This document shows positions 26,128 to 34,649 of a DNA stretch of 64,000 bases, in pieces. Every line of letters begins with the position of its first letter. The stretch's first letter is position 1. A program made the position numbers and the translations under genes. The stretch spans positions 45,465 through 109,464 of the forward strand of contig CAZRCI010000017.1 in the NCBI GenBank assembly GCA_964598535.1. Reading direction: 5' to 3'. The notes beneath the pieces were generated by a model. That model did no database searches. It was not told the DNA's origin and saw only the letters and a list, made by a program, of their open reading frames with translations. This DNA comes from JALHMI01 sp964598535 (GTDB lineage Bacteria > Planctomycetota > Planctomycetia > Pirellulales > PALSA-1355).

Positions 26128-27513
26128 ATGAAACGTATTGCCATTCTGACCGCCGGCGGCGACACGCCCGCCCTGAACGCGAGCATCTACGGAGCGGTCG
26201 CCCGCGCGAACCAACTCAAGATCGAGGTCTTTGGCCTGCTCAAGGGTTTCAACAGCCTGTTCAATCCGCGCGTGCCACACGTGCATTTGAACCCGCTGTT
26301 TTGCAGCATTCCGGAGCTCGACCCGACCAAGGGCGGCACCATTCTCGGCGGCTCGCGCGCTTACGTCGATCCGAACGACAAGCAAACGCTCGGGCAGATC
26401 TTCGGATACCTGCAACGGCTGGGCATCGAGGGTCTGATTTGCATCGGCGGCGACGGCACGCTCAACGGCTTGCAGCCTCTGTGCGCGCGACTGCCCACGG
26501 TGCTTTGTCCCAAGACGATCGACAACGACTTGGGGCTGAACTATCCCAGCGAAGTCGACGAACACGAACGCACGCCCTGCGCGGCGACACCGGGCTATCA
26601 GTATTGCCGGATCCCGTCTCGGGTGACGATGAACCCTGAGCAGATGATCAACTACGCGACGCCGGGCTACGCGACGGCCGTATATGTTTCGGCGGGCGGT
26701 GTCGAACGCATCCGCACCACGGCCGAAAGTCACCGCCGCATCGCGATCGTCGAAGTCATGGGGCGCCACTCGGGCTTTATCGCCCTGGGCTCGGCCTATG
26801 GGCAGCCCGACCTGGTGCTCATTCCCGAAGTTCCGGTGAACATGGAACTGCTGGTCGCTCGCGTCAAAGAGATCTACGACATTCAGAAAAACGTGGTGAT
26901 TGTGTGCGGCGAGGGGATTGTCGACTCGAGTGGCGCGCCGCTGGGCGCCGCCCGCAGCAGCACCGATCCGGCCGGCAATTTGCAACTGAGCGGGGCGTCG
27001 GAAAATCTGCGCAATTCGCTGATCGAAGCCCTGGGCGACGACTACTTCCGCAATTCTCGTCGCGGGGAAGGCGCCAGCGAGGCCGTGTTCACGCGTAAAA
27101 TCGGCCACACGCAGCGCGGCGGCAGGCCGCTGGCGTTCGATCGCTTTTATGGCGCTCAGCTCGGCGGCAAGGCCGTCGATATGCTCTTCGAGGGGCAGAA
27201 CGACGCCGTCGCGATCCTCCAGTACAGCAACTCCAAGGGTTTCTATGTGGACAGCATCGGCGGCAACGCGTTCCGCGATCGCTGGGGACACATTCATGCC
27301 CGTAGCGTGCACCCGGCGTTCTACGACGCCGAGTGCATGCGCCCTTCGGCGATGGGCATCGAGTATCTGCTGCCGATCTTCACCGACGCGATCGGACGCG
27401 ACGACGTCGAGCACATTCGCGAGACGCTGTTCGACTCGGGCAATCTGTTCCGGCCCTACCACTCGGTGAACACGGATATCAATAAGCGGATTCGCTACCT
27501 GAGCGAAGAATAG
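26128..27513 (+). CDS. 6-phosphofructokinase (long, PfkA superfamily)
   Basis: This enzyme phosphorylates fructose 6-phosphate in glycolysis. The 461-residue protein has the N-terminal ILTAGGDTPALNASI loop, GGDG at about 107-110, the PKTIDND motif at 128-134, MGRHSGFIA for substrate binding and RRGEGASEAVFTR. Glycine after GGD normally indicates ATP as donor (PPi enzymes carry aspartate). The lysine in PKTIDND is shared with PPi-type and long ATP-type enzymes (bacterial short forms have PGTIDND). So it most likely belongs to the long ATP-dependent group. An upstream GTG at 26107 is possible; ATG 26128 opens directly on the conserved strand. Confidence 0.92.
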   Translation: MKRIAILTAGGDTPALNASIYGAVARANQLKIEVFGLLKGFNSLFNPRVPHVHLNPLFCSIPELDPTKGGTILGGSRAYVDPNDKQTLGQIFGYLQRLGIEGLICIGGDGTLNGLQPLCARLPTVLCPKTIDNDLGLNYPSEVDEHERTPCAATPGYQYCRIPSRVTMNPEQMINYATPGYATAVYVSAGGVERIRTTAESHRRIAIVEVMGRHSGFIALGSAYGQPDLVLIPEVPVNMELLVARVKEIYDIQKNVVIVCGEGIVDSSGAPLGAARSSTDPAGNLQLSGASENLRNSLIEALGDDYFRNSRRGEGASEAVFTRKIGHTQRGGRPLAFDRFYGAQLGGKAVDMLFEGQNDAVAILQYSNSKGFYVDSIGGNAFRDRWGHIHARSVHPAFYDAECMRPSAMGIEYLLPIFTDAIGRDDVEHIRETLFDSGNLFRPYHSVNTDINKRIRYLSEE

Positions 27514-27749
27514 TCGCGCCCCCCGCTCTCAATCTCTGCAAACGCGTCGGCGGGCGAGGGAGCGTGCGCGCTTGCCGGTTCGAGAGACCCCGACTTGAGC
27601 GGGCCAACGAATCGACCCGCCCAAGTCGATAGGGCTTTCCTCCGGCTAGGCGGCAGCCAGAGGATCCTGCACAGAAGGCATGTGCGGGTAGGAGACGTCA
27701 GCGCGTGAGCGGGGCGAGCGACAAACGCTTTACCGGCAACTCCCCGGTA

Positions 27750-27785
27750 CCTCGGTTCGGCTGCGGTAAGACAGCCGAACCGAGG
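27750..27785. repeat. Perfect 14-bp inverted repeat (hairpin)
   Basis: Arms 27750-27763 and 27772-27785 are exact reverse complements around the eight-base loop cggtaaga. No T tract follows on either strand, so it is not a standard terminator. Confidence 0.75.
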
Positions 27786-28302
27786 CGAACCAGGAGTAGC
27801 CAACCAACCATCATCCATCCAGAGCGACAGGACCGAGCAACGCGGTAAGCTTCCACGAATCCCGAGTTACTCACACGTGCCTGACGCTCCAGCTCCACGC
27901 TTCGTAGTTTGTGTTAAACGTGCCTGGCGAGGGTGCCGCCGCAGCCGCTGCCAAAGCAACAACCGGCGCAGGAATTGTCACTTTTGCAGCGACCGCGGGC
28001 GGCGGGCTCGCTTCACGCTTAAGGATTTCCATTCACCACTTGTTTGCCGCGATCCCTGCGAGTGGTGTTGGTCGCTTTTTGCAAGGGGTGTGCCAAGACT
28101 CGGAAAAAGCCTCTGGCGACCGCCTGATCCGCGCTGCTACCTATTGCCGGCACGGCACTTAAAAAAATACCGCACCTCGTAAGTGCGCGTTTCGACGCCG
28201 ACGATCTCAGGCATACCCACGATTTCATGCCCACGACTCGGGCACGAGGTGACACACAATCGGGCAAAGGACACGCAGGCTGCGCCGATTGTGCCGAATC
28301 TT

Positions 28303-28326
28303 CGCTCGCGCGGTGCCGCGCGAGCG
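28303..28326 (-). terminator. GC-rich hairpin downstream of the CNNM-type gene
   Basis: An 11-bp inverted repeat (28303-28313 with 28316-28326) lies 55 bases past the minus-strand stop. It is strong but lacks a clear T tract, so a terminator role is tentative. Confidence 0.35.
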
Positions 28327-28380
28327 CGGCTCACCAGCAGGGGGCTAGCGTGGTTCGCGGTGCATTCACGCGCTCCTCGT

Positions 28381-29448
28381 TCAACGCGGTGGCGGGTCGT
28401 GCTCGTCTTCGATCTCGCCCACGATCTCCTCGACGATGTCTTCCAGTGTGATCAGGCCCAGCGTTTTGCCGTCCGCCCCGCGGACGACAGCCATGGGCCG
28501 CCGTTGCCGGCGAAACTGCCTGAGTACCTCGGAGATCGGCCGTTCCGGGTCGACGAACACGGGCGGGTACATCGCGTCATCGAGCGCGACCATGCCGCGC
28601 AAGCTGAAAAGGTGAAATAGATCTTTCGTGTTCACGATGCCCACGATGTTGTTCAGATCGCGGTCGTAGACAGGCATCCTGGTGTGGGCGCCTTCGCGCA
28701 CCTGCTGCATGATTTCGGTCTCGGGCATGTGTAGTTCGAGCGCCGCCATTTTATCGAGCGGCACCAGGCAGTCGCGCACGCGCTTAGCCGGCAGGCGAAA
28801 CACATTGTGTACATATTCGGCCTGGTCGCGCGGCAAGACTCCCGCCTGGCGCGATTCCTCGACGATCATTGCCACTTCTTCCATCGAGTGGGCCATCTCG
28901 TGACCGCTGATTGGTTGGAAGCCGAGCAGCCGCACCACGCCGTTGCCGGCGCCGTTCATCAGCACGATGAACGGCCGCGCGAATCGCGCAAACCAGAGCA
29001 GCGGCCGCGCCACCCACAGGCTCACGGTGTCGGGCCGTTGCAGCGCCACGGCCTTCGGCGCAAGTTCGCCCAGGATCACATGCAGAAATGTGATCAGCAC
29101 GAAGGCGACGATGGTGGCCAGCGTGTGACTGGCGATCCAGGCCCCTTCTCGCGGGAGAAAAGTAAACACGGGCTCGATCAATCGGGCCACGATGGGCTCG
29201 CCCACCCAGCCCAGGGCCAGGCTGGCGAGCGTGATACCCAGTTGCGTGGCCGCGATCGCGTCGTCCAGGTGGTCGATCGCCGTCCGCACGGCCAGGGCGC
29301 CGGCCCGCTGGTGCTTGATCATTTCTTCGACGCGGGTGCGGCGCACGGCGACCAGCGCGAACTCGGCCGCCACGAAGAACGCATTGAGCAGGACCAACAG
29401 CGGCACCGACAACAGCCCCAGACCGCTCGCGAGATACTCCGTGTTCAC
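28381..29448 (-). CDS. CNNM/hemolysin-family membrane protein with DUF21 and paired CBS domains
   Basis: The 355-residue protein opens with four hydrophobic segments of a DUF21/CNNM transmembrane domain (LASGLGLLSVPLLVLLNAFF, AAEFALVAVRRTRVEEM). Two CBS domains follow (from about residue 190, ending LEDIVEEIVGEIEDEH). It stops directly after the second CBS, so the C-terminal CorC/HlyC accessory domain of longer relatives is absent. Family members transport or sense divalent cations such as magnesium. The GTG at 29448 is chosen: GGAGG lies 13-14 bases upstream and this avoids overlap with the preceding PfpI gene. It lies 23 bases downstream of that gene. Confidence 0.85.
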   Translation of the reverse strand: MNTEYLASGLGLLSVPLLVLLNAFFVAAEFALVAVRRTRVEEMIKHQRAGALAVRTAIDHLDDAIAATQLGITLASLALGWVGEPIVARLIEPVFTFLPREGAWIASHTLATIVAFVLITFLHVILGELAPKAVALQRPDTVSLWVARPLLWFARFARPFIVLMNGAGNGVVRLLGFQPISGHEMAHSMEEVAMIVEESRQAGVLPRDQAEYVHNVFRLPAKRVRDCLVPLDKMAALELHMPETEIMQQVREGAHTRMPVYDRDLNNIVGIVNTKDLFHLFSLRGMVALDDAMYPPVFVDPERPISEVLRQFRRQRRPMAVVRGADGKTLGLITLEDIVEEIVGEIEDEHDPPPR

Positions 29449-29471
29449 GGTGATTACTGGCCACCTCCAGA

Positions 29472-29999
29472 TTAGGAACCGAGGATTTCCAGCATCGCCC
29501 GGCAAAATGCGGGCAGATCGTCGGGTTTGCGGCTGGAGACAAAGTGTCGGTCGACCACGACCTCGGCGTCCTCCCAGAGGGCGCCGGCGTTGATCAAATC
29601 GTCTTTGATGCCCGGTGAGCCCGTGACGCGCACCCCGCGATAGACGCCCGCCGAGATGGCCATCCAGCCGCCGTGGCAGATGGCGGCCGTGAGCTTGCCG
29701 GCGCCGGCGATCTGACGCACCAGTTCCAGCACCTTGGCATCGCGGCGCAGCTTGTCGGGCATGAACCCGCCCGGCAGAAGCACGCCGTCAAAGTCGTCGC
29801 CCCGCATGTCGGCGATCGCGGCGTCCGAGCGGCAGGGGTAGCCGTGCTTGCCGGCATAGACCTTGCCGGCCTGGGGGCCGGCGACCGTAACCTTGTGGCC
29901 GGCCTCGAGCAGGCGAAGCTTGGGGTACCATAACTCGAGATCTTCGTAGACATCGTCGACGAAGGCGAGCACGTGGCGTGTCGTGAGGCCGCTAGTCAT
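29472..29999 (-). CDS. DJ-1/PfpI family protein (type 1 glutamine amidotransferase-like)
   Basis: The 175-residue protein has the PfpI fold markers: VLAFVDDVYEDLELWYP with the conserved glutamate, GVLLPGGFMPD, and the nucleophile elbow AICHGGWM with its cysteine. SPGIKDDLINAGA and VVVDRHFVSSRKPDDL are typical of the stress-linked PfpI/YhbO/YraA branch, described as glyoxalases, deglycases or proteases depending on the member. It lies immediately upstream of the CNNM gene on the same strand, suggesting co-transcription, and is divergent from yceH. Confidence 0.9.
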   Translation of the reverse strand: MTSGLTTRHVLAFVDDVYEDLELWYPKLRLLEAGHKVTVAGPQAGKVYAGKHGYPCRSDAAIADMRGDDFDGVLLPGGFMPDKLRRDAKVLELVRQIAGAGKLTAAICHGGWMAISAGVYRGVRVTGSPGIKDDLINAGALWEDAEVVVDRHFVSSRKPDDLPAFCRAMLEILGS

Positions 30000-30186
30000 G
30001 AGAGCACCAGAATTTCAAGAGCTTGCAACGTATGATTTGTATCACGCGCGGGCCAGCGCGGCTACGGCCACCCGTTGTGTCCAGCGGCCAGAGCGCCTAC
30101 ATTGCCCTCGGCCCCCCCGCACAGCAAAGTTCAGCATCGAAGCGGGCAAATCATACTATATACCCTTCAAGGCGGAGAACCGTGCG

Positions 30187-30978
30187 ATGATGTCCGACGA
30201 GGCAAGCCAAGCTGACGAGTCAAACAAGCCGGCCTGGAAGCAGCTCGAACCGCTCGACCGGCGCGTGCTTGGCGTGCTGGTCGAAAAAGCCAAGACCACG
30301 CCCGAGGCCTACCCCCTGTCGCTCAACGCTTTGCGGACGGGCTGCAATCAAAAGAACAACCGCTTTCCGCTGATGGACGTCGAGTTGGAAGCCGTCGAGC
30401 AATCGCTCGAGCGGCTCCGAGCGCTGGGCGCCGTCTCCGAGGTCCAAGGCGGCGGACGCGTGTCCCGGTTCCGGCATCGGATGTACGAGTGGATGGGCGT
30501 CGAAAAGGTCGAGCTGGCGGTCATGGCAGAACTGTTGCTGCGCGGCGCGCAGACCGAGGGCGAGTTGCGCGGGAGAGCGGCCCGGATGGAGCCGATCGCC
30601 GACCTCGCGGCGCTGCGGCCGGTGCTCGACTCGCTCCAGGCCAAGGGGCTGATCCTGTCGCTTTCGCCATCTGGCCGCGGGCACGTGCTTTCGCATGCCC
30701 TGTACTTGGAGCGCGAACTCGAGAAGTTGAAACGCGAGGCCGGCGCCGCGCCGGTCGGCAGCGAAGACTTGCCCCGCCCGGCGCCACGTCAACCGATTGC
30801 CGACGATACGCCCCGAGCCGCGGCGGCGCCGCTGGCATCCTCGTCGTCGATAGCCGCCGCGCCACCAGCGCCGAGCAATCAGGAGATTGCCGAGCTGCGC
30901 GAACAACTCGACGCGCTCCGCAACGAGATGGCGTCGCTCCGCAAAGATCTCGACGACCTGTGGTCAAACTTCCGGTAG
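30187..30978 (+). CDS. YceH (DUF480/UPF0502) family winged-helix protein with coiled-coil tail
   Basis: The 263-residue protein has two winged-helix halves. The first (LDRRVLGVLVEKAKTTPEAYP, SLNALRTGCNQKNNR) is the YceH signature, and the second contains MAELLLRGAQTEGELRGRA. A proline/alanine-rich linker follows, then a heptad-like coiled coil near the C terminus (EIAELREQLDALRNEM), which is extra relative to the roughly 215-residue enterobacterial form. Function is unknown, though the fold suggests nucleic-acid contact. The double ATG at 30187/30190 is preceded by ggcggag. Confidence 0.88.
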   Translation: MMSDEASQADESNKPAWKQLEPLDRRVLGVLVEKAKTTPEAYPLSLNALRTGCNQKNNRFPLMDVELEAVEQSLERLRALGAVSEVQGGGRVSRFRHRMYEWMGVEKVELAVMAELLLRGAQTEGELRGRAARMEPIADLAALRPVLDSLQAKGLILSLSPSGRGHVLSHALYLERELEKLKREAGAAPVGSEDLPRPAPRQPIADDTPRAAAAPLASSSSIAAAPPAPSNQEIAELREQLDALRNEMASLRKDLDDLWSNFR

Positions 30979-31057
30979 GCGGGCAACCCTCCAGGTTTTG
31001 AAACCGGGACGCTGCCGAGCGAACCTGGCGGCCTACCAAGATCGGCCGCCGCCGCGA

Positions 31058-32893
31058 TCAGAGAATTCCATGGAGCGGGCCGCCGCGGGCGGCAAGCTGA
31101 TCGACGCGCCGGCTGACGGCCGGGTCTTCCACGAGCGGCGGCGCGTGGTGCGGCTTGGCTCGGGCGTCGATCACCAACGGTCCCCGGCAGCCCCAATGCT
31201 TGTGCTCGATGAACGAGTCGACTCCGTACACATCGGCCGCCGGATTGCTCCGCGTAAATGTCGTCCAGAGGAAGTTGTTCAGTGAGCGGGCCGCGAAGTC
31301 CGCGTCGTCCACGATTACCCAGAGCGGAAATTTGCGCGCGGGATGATTGGCCGCGATCGAGAGGCACAACGAGTCGAGCCGCGCATCGCTACGCCCCTCG
31401 CCCTGAAACGGCGGACCGCCAATCGCCAGCACGCCCGGTAGGCACACCCGCGCCGGGCCGAAGCTTGTCGGCAGTTGCAGGCCGTCGGTCGAGGTTGGCA
31501 ACTCGCGCACCGCGGGGCCCGCGGCGGCGATTACCAGCTTCGAGCCTTCGTTGATCGCGTCGCCCGAATAATCCAGCGTGTCGATCGTCGTGCGGGTTTG
31601 AAAGTGCAGATCGCGCGTCCAATCGACGCGGCGCAGCATGTGGCTCAAGAACTCGGGAATATTTTGAATGTGCAGGCCCAGGTCGTCCTCGCGCGCGGCA
31701 ATCCATAAGTACTTGGCCAGCGAAAGCTGCCCTTGGCCGAGAATGGCGTTGGCCGTGGTGAGCAACTCTTGCGGTCGGCGACGCGCGTCGAATGGCGTGT
31801 AGCGTTCGCTGCCAATCGCCAAGAGCAGCGGATGCACGCCGGCCGCGTCGACCGCGTGTACGGCATGCAAGCCGGGGATCACGGCCGGAATCGCCGGGCC
31901 GGTAAGCTCGTGAATCAGCTCGCCGAACATCGTGTCTTCTTGCGGCGGACGGCCCACGACCGTAAACGGCCACACGGCGTCCGGCCGATGCCAGACCTGC
32001 TCCACGCGCAGCACGGGATAGTCGTGTACCAGGCTGTAGTACCCCAGGTGATCGCCGAACGGGCCTTCGGGCAGCTTCACATCGCGCTCGATCGTGCCCG
32101 CGATGCAGAAATCGGCCTCGGCATATATCGCGGGCAGGTGCGGGCCGGTAATCATCGGAATGCGATGCCCGGCGAGCGCGCCGGCGAAGCCGAGCTCGGA
32201 CATTCCCTCGGGAAGCGGCATCACGGCGGCCACATTCATTGCCGGCGCTCCGCCGACGAAGATGTTCACTCGCAAGGTGCGCTCGCGCGCGATGGCCATC
32301 GCGTGATGCACTCCGATGCCGCGATGGATTTGGTAATGCAAGCCAACCTGGCGGTCTTGTTCGTAGCGGCCGCCCGAGAGCTGTACCCGGTACATGCCGA
32401 GGTTCGAGTGATTCAGGCCCGGTTTGTCCGGATCTTCGGTGAAGACCAGCGGCAGCGTGATGAACGCGCCGCCATCCTCTGGCCAGCACTTGAGCCGCGG
32501 CAGCTTGGAGATCGTGGTTGTATGTCGCAAAATCGGACCGCCGCGCACCCGCTTGGGCAGCATATGCCAAAGCGTGGGCAGCAGCCCCAGGTGTTCCCAG
32601 GGGCGGCGCATCGCCGACTGCGGATCCACCTTGGCCTCGACCGCCCGGCGCACCGCTTCCAGCGTATCGCGAAAGATATACCGCACGCGGTCCATCGTGC
32701 CGAACAGATTGCTCGCCATCGGAAAGGCGCTGCCCTTGACGCGCGCAAAGTAAATCGCTGGTCCGCCGGCCTGGAACACGCGGCGATGAATCTCGGCCGC
32801 CTCGAGGTGCGGATCGATTTCGTCCTCGATGCGCACAAGCTGGCCCGAGGATTCCAGATCGCGGAGGCAGTCGCGTAGCGTGCGGTAAGTCAT
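31058..32893 (-). CDS. UbiD family decarboxylase (menaquinone/ubiquinone-type)
   Basis: The 611-residue enzyme matches UbiD from the N terminus (LRDCLRDLESSGQLVRI) through the catalytic region. EGPFGDHLGYYS carries a catalytic glutamate, and the preceding SELGFAGALAG and DFCIAGTIERDVKLPEG are typical. UbiD enzymes are prenylated-FMN-dependent decarboxylases of aromatic or unsaturated acids. In organisms without ubiquinone, large family members often belong to the futalosine menaquinone route. No ubiX or mqn gene is in the window, so the substrate is open. The gene is divergent from pepA with a 221-base gap. Confidence 0.9.
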   Translation of the reverse strand: MTYRTLRDCLRDLESSGQLVRIEDEIDPHLEAAEIHRRVFQAGGPAIYFARVKGSAFPMASNLFGTMDRVRYIFRDTLEAVRRAVEAKVDPQSAMRRPWEHLGLLPTLWHMLPKRVRGGPILRHTTTISKLPRLKCWPEDGGAFITLPLVFTEDPDKPGLNHSNLGMYRVQLSGGRYEQDRQVGLHYQIHRGIGVHHAMAIARERTLRVNIFVGGAPAMNVAAVMPLPEGMSELGFAGALAGHRIPMITGPHLPAIYAEADFCIAGTIERDVKLPEGPFGDHLGYYSLVHDYPVLRVEQVWHRPDAVWPFTVVGRPPQEDTMFGELIHELTGPAIPAVIPGLHAVHAVDAAGVHPLLLAIGSERYTPFDARRRPQELLTTANAILGQGQLSLAKYLWIAAREDDLGLHIQNIPEFLSHMLRRVDWTRDLHFQTRTTIDTLDYSGDAINEGSKLVIAAAGPAVRELPTSTDGLQLPTSFGPARVCLPGVLAIGGPPFQGEGRSDARLDSLCLSIAANHPARKFPLWVIVDDADFAARSLNNFLWTTFTRSNPAADVYGVDSFIEHKHWGCRGPLVIDARAKPHHAPPLVEDPAVSRRVDQLAARGGPLHGIL

Positions 32894-33114
32894 GATAGGT
32901 GGTAGCTTACGCGAGCAGCCCGCTGCGCGGAAGCACGCTGGCCGGTTTCGCGGAGGGATGGCTCGGCCGGAAGTGGAACGTCGCGGCGGGCTCGGGATCT
33001 ATTCACGCGGGCACGCAAAATGTGCGCGTTTGCCACCCGGCTGGGACAAGTGCCCCGCGGGCGATAAAATGCGGTTTCATTACATTCGACAGTGAATGTT
33101 ATAGGGAGCATGCG

Positions 33115-34575
33115 GTGCGGATCGAACCGTTGGAACGCGCGGATTCAGAGGTGGCGGCCGACGTGGTCGTCGTCGGAATGTTCGAAGGCGAATCGCTTTC
33201 GGGACCCGCGGCCAAAGTCGACGCCGCCTTGAACGGCGCGGTGCGCGCGCTGATCGACCGGCGAGAGTTTTCGGGCAGCGTCTACGAGACCGCGCCGCTG
33301 TTGGTGCCCGTCGGCCAGGCCAAGCAAATGCTGCTGGTGGGGTTGGGTAAACCGGGGACCTTCAACGCCGGCATGGCCTATCGCGCCGCCGCCGCCGCGG
33401 CGCGAGCGCTCTCGGGCAAATCGCGCCAGCGCGTCGCCATGCTGCTCGACGACGGCTGGTCGCCCGCGGAAACCGAAAGCGGCATTGCCGGTGCGATCGT
33501 CGGTTCGACGGGGCAGGATCTGTACCGCGCGGAGAAGAAGCGGCATCCGTTCGGCACGTTGCTTTGGTCGACGGTCAACCAGGCCGCGCTCGAATCCGGC
33601 CGGGTAATTGGCGAAGCGGTCAATTTGGCCCGCACGCTCGTCAACAGCCCCGCGGAGGACATCTATCCCGAGACGTTCGCCGCCAAGGCCACGGAGGTGG
33701 CGAAAGGCTGCGGCTTGGGAATCGAAGTCTGGGACGAGAAGCGGCTCGCCGAGGAACATTGCGGATCGCTGCTCGCCGTGGCCAAAGGGTCGAGCCGGCC
33801 GGCGCGGATCGTGATCCTGCGCTACCAGGGGGGCAAGCCCGATGCGCCGACGCTTGGCATCGTGGGCAAAGGAGTCACGTTCGATTCGGGTGGCCTTTCG
33901 CTGAAACCGTCGGACGGCATGCTCACGATGAAATGCGACAAGGCCGGCGCTTGCACGATGCTGGCCGCCATGCAAGCCATCGCGCGGCTCAAACTGCCGA
34001 TCAACGCGATTGGACTGGCCGGATTGGTCGAGAATATGACGGGCCCCGCGGCCATGAAGCTTGGTGACGTGCTCACGGCGCGTAACGGCTGCACCATCGA
34101 AGTTCACAACACCGACGCCGAAGGACGCTTGGTGCTGGCCGACGTGTTGGACGTGGCGCGCGAAAAGGGCGCCAGCCAGATCGTCGATCTGGCCACGCTG
34201 ACGGGCGCTTGTGTCGTGGCCTTGGGCACGGAGGTCGCCGGCGCGATGACGAATAACCAGCCGCTGTGCGATCGCGTTTTCGCGGCGGCGCGTTCGGCCG
34301 GCGAACCGCTTTGGCAATTGCCGATGTTTCCCGAGGTGTATGACGACCTCATCAAAAGCGAAGTGGCCGACATTAAGAATGTCGGCGAAGGTCGCTGGGG
34401 CGGCGCGATCACGGCCGCCAAATTTCTCGAGCAGTTCGTGGGCGATACGCCCTGGGTTCACCTGGACATCGCCGGGCCCGCGTTTCGCGACAAGCCCCGG
34501 CCTTGGGCCGACGCCGGCGGCAGCGGTCAGTTCGTCCGCACGTTGGTCGAGCTGGCCCGCGGCTGGAGCGCATAG
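33115..34575 (+). CDS. pepA: Leucyl aminopeptidase, M17 family
   Basis: The 486-residue two-metal aminopeptidase shows the M17 active site: the lysine/aspartate segment GKGVTFDSGGLSLKPS, MKCDKAGACTM, and the family signature NTDAEGRL. GEGRWGGAITAAKFL follows. An N-terminal macro-like domain occupies the first 150 residues. It removes N-terminal residues from peptides in the cytoplasm. The GTG at 33115 is chosen because AGGGAG lies six bases upstream (33103-33108) and the family N terminus starts there. The frame remains open to 32899, but that extension reads as non-coding. Confidence 0.92.
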   Translation: MRIEPLERADSEVAADVVVVGMFEGESLSGPAAKVDAALNGAVRALIDRREFSGSVYETAPLLVPVGQAKQMLLVGLGKPGTFNAGMAYRAAAAAARALSGKSRQRVAMLLDDGWSPAETESGIAGAIVGSTGQDLYRAEKKRHPFGTLLWSTVNQAALESGRVIGEAVNLARTLVNSPAEDIYPETFAAKATEVAKGCGLGIEVWDEKRLAEEHCGSLLAVAKGSSRPARIVILRYQGGKPDAPTLGIVGKGVTFDSGGLSLKPSDGMLTMKCDKAGACTMLAAMQAIARLKLPINAIGLAGLVENMTGPAAMKLGDVLTARNGCTIEVHNTDAEGRLVLADVLDVAREKGASQIVDLATLTGACVVALGTEVAGAMTNNQPLCDRVFAAARSAGEPLWQLPMFPEVYDDLIKSEVADIKNVGEGRWGGAITAAKFLEQFVGDTPWVHLDIAGPAFRDKPRPWADAGGSGQFVRTLVELARGWSA

Positions 34576-34590
34576 CAGCCGGCCATCGTG

Positions 34591-34649
34591 CCCCCTAATC
34601 CCCAACCCCTACTCCCTAACCCCTACTCCCTAACCCCCTTCTTTTCCCC
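34591..34649. repeat. G-free C-rich tract with 14-bp tandem repeat
   Basis: The plus strand contains no G between 34591 and 34650. A 14-base unit AACCCCTACTCCCT is repeated twice (34604-34617, 34618-34631), begins a third time, and is preceded by related CCCCTAAT units. The other strand is a series of TTAGGG-like runs of three to five G, able in principle to form a G-quadruplex. It directly precedes the LarA-like start codon. Confidence 0.8.

Larger units (their letters stand above)
27514..28380. other. 867-base gap without a supported gene
   Basis: No frame has convincing coding character. It contains a perfect 14-bp hairpin at 27750-27785, a 7-bp inverted repeat at 28155-28186, and an 11-bp GC-rich hairpin at 28303-28326 near the end of the minus-strand gene. 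No tmRNA, SRP RNA or RNase P RNA signature was recognised. Confidence 0.5.

Noticed and set aside
27495..27818. 107-codon minus-strand frame in the gene-poor gap
   Set aside because: No domain, it overlaps the end of the phosphofructokinase gene, and its composition looks like random GC-rich sequence.
27911..28162. 83-codon plus-strand frame rich in alanine and glycine
   Set aside because: No ribosome-binding site, no similarity recognised, and interrupted by the inverted repeat at 28155-28186.
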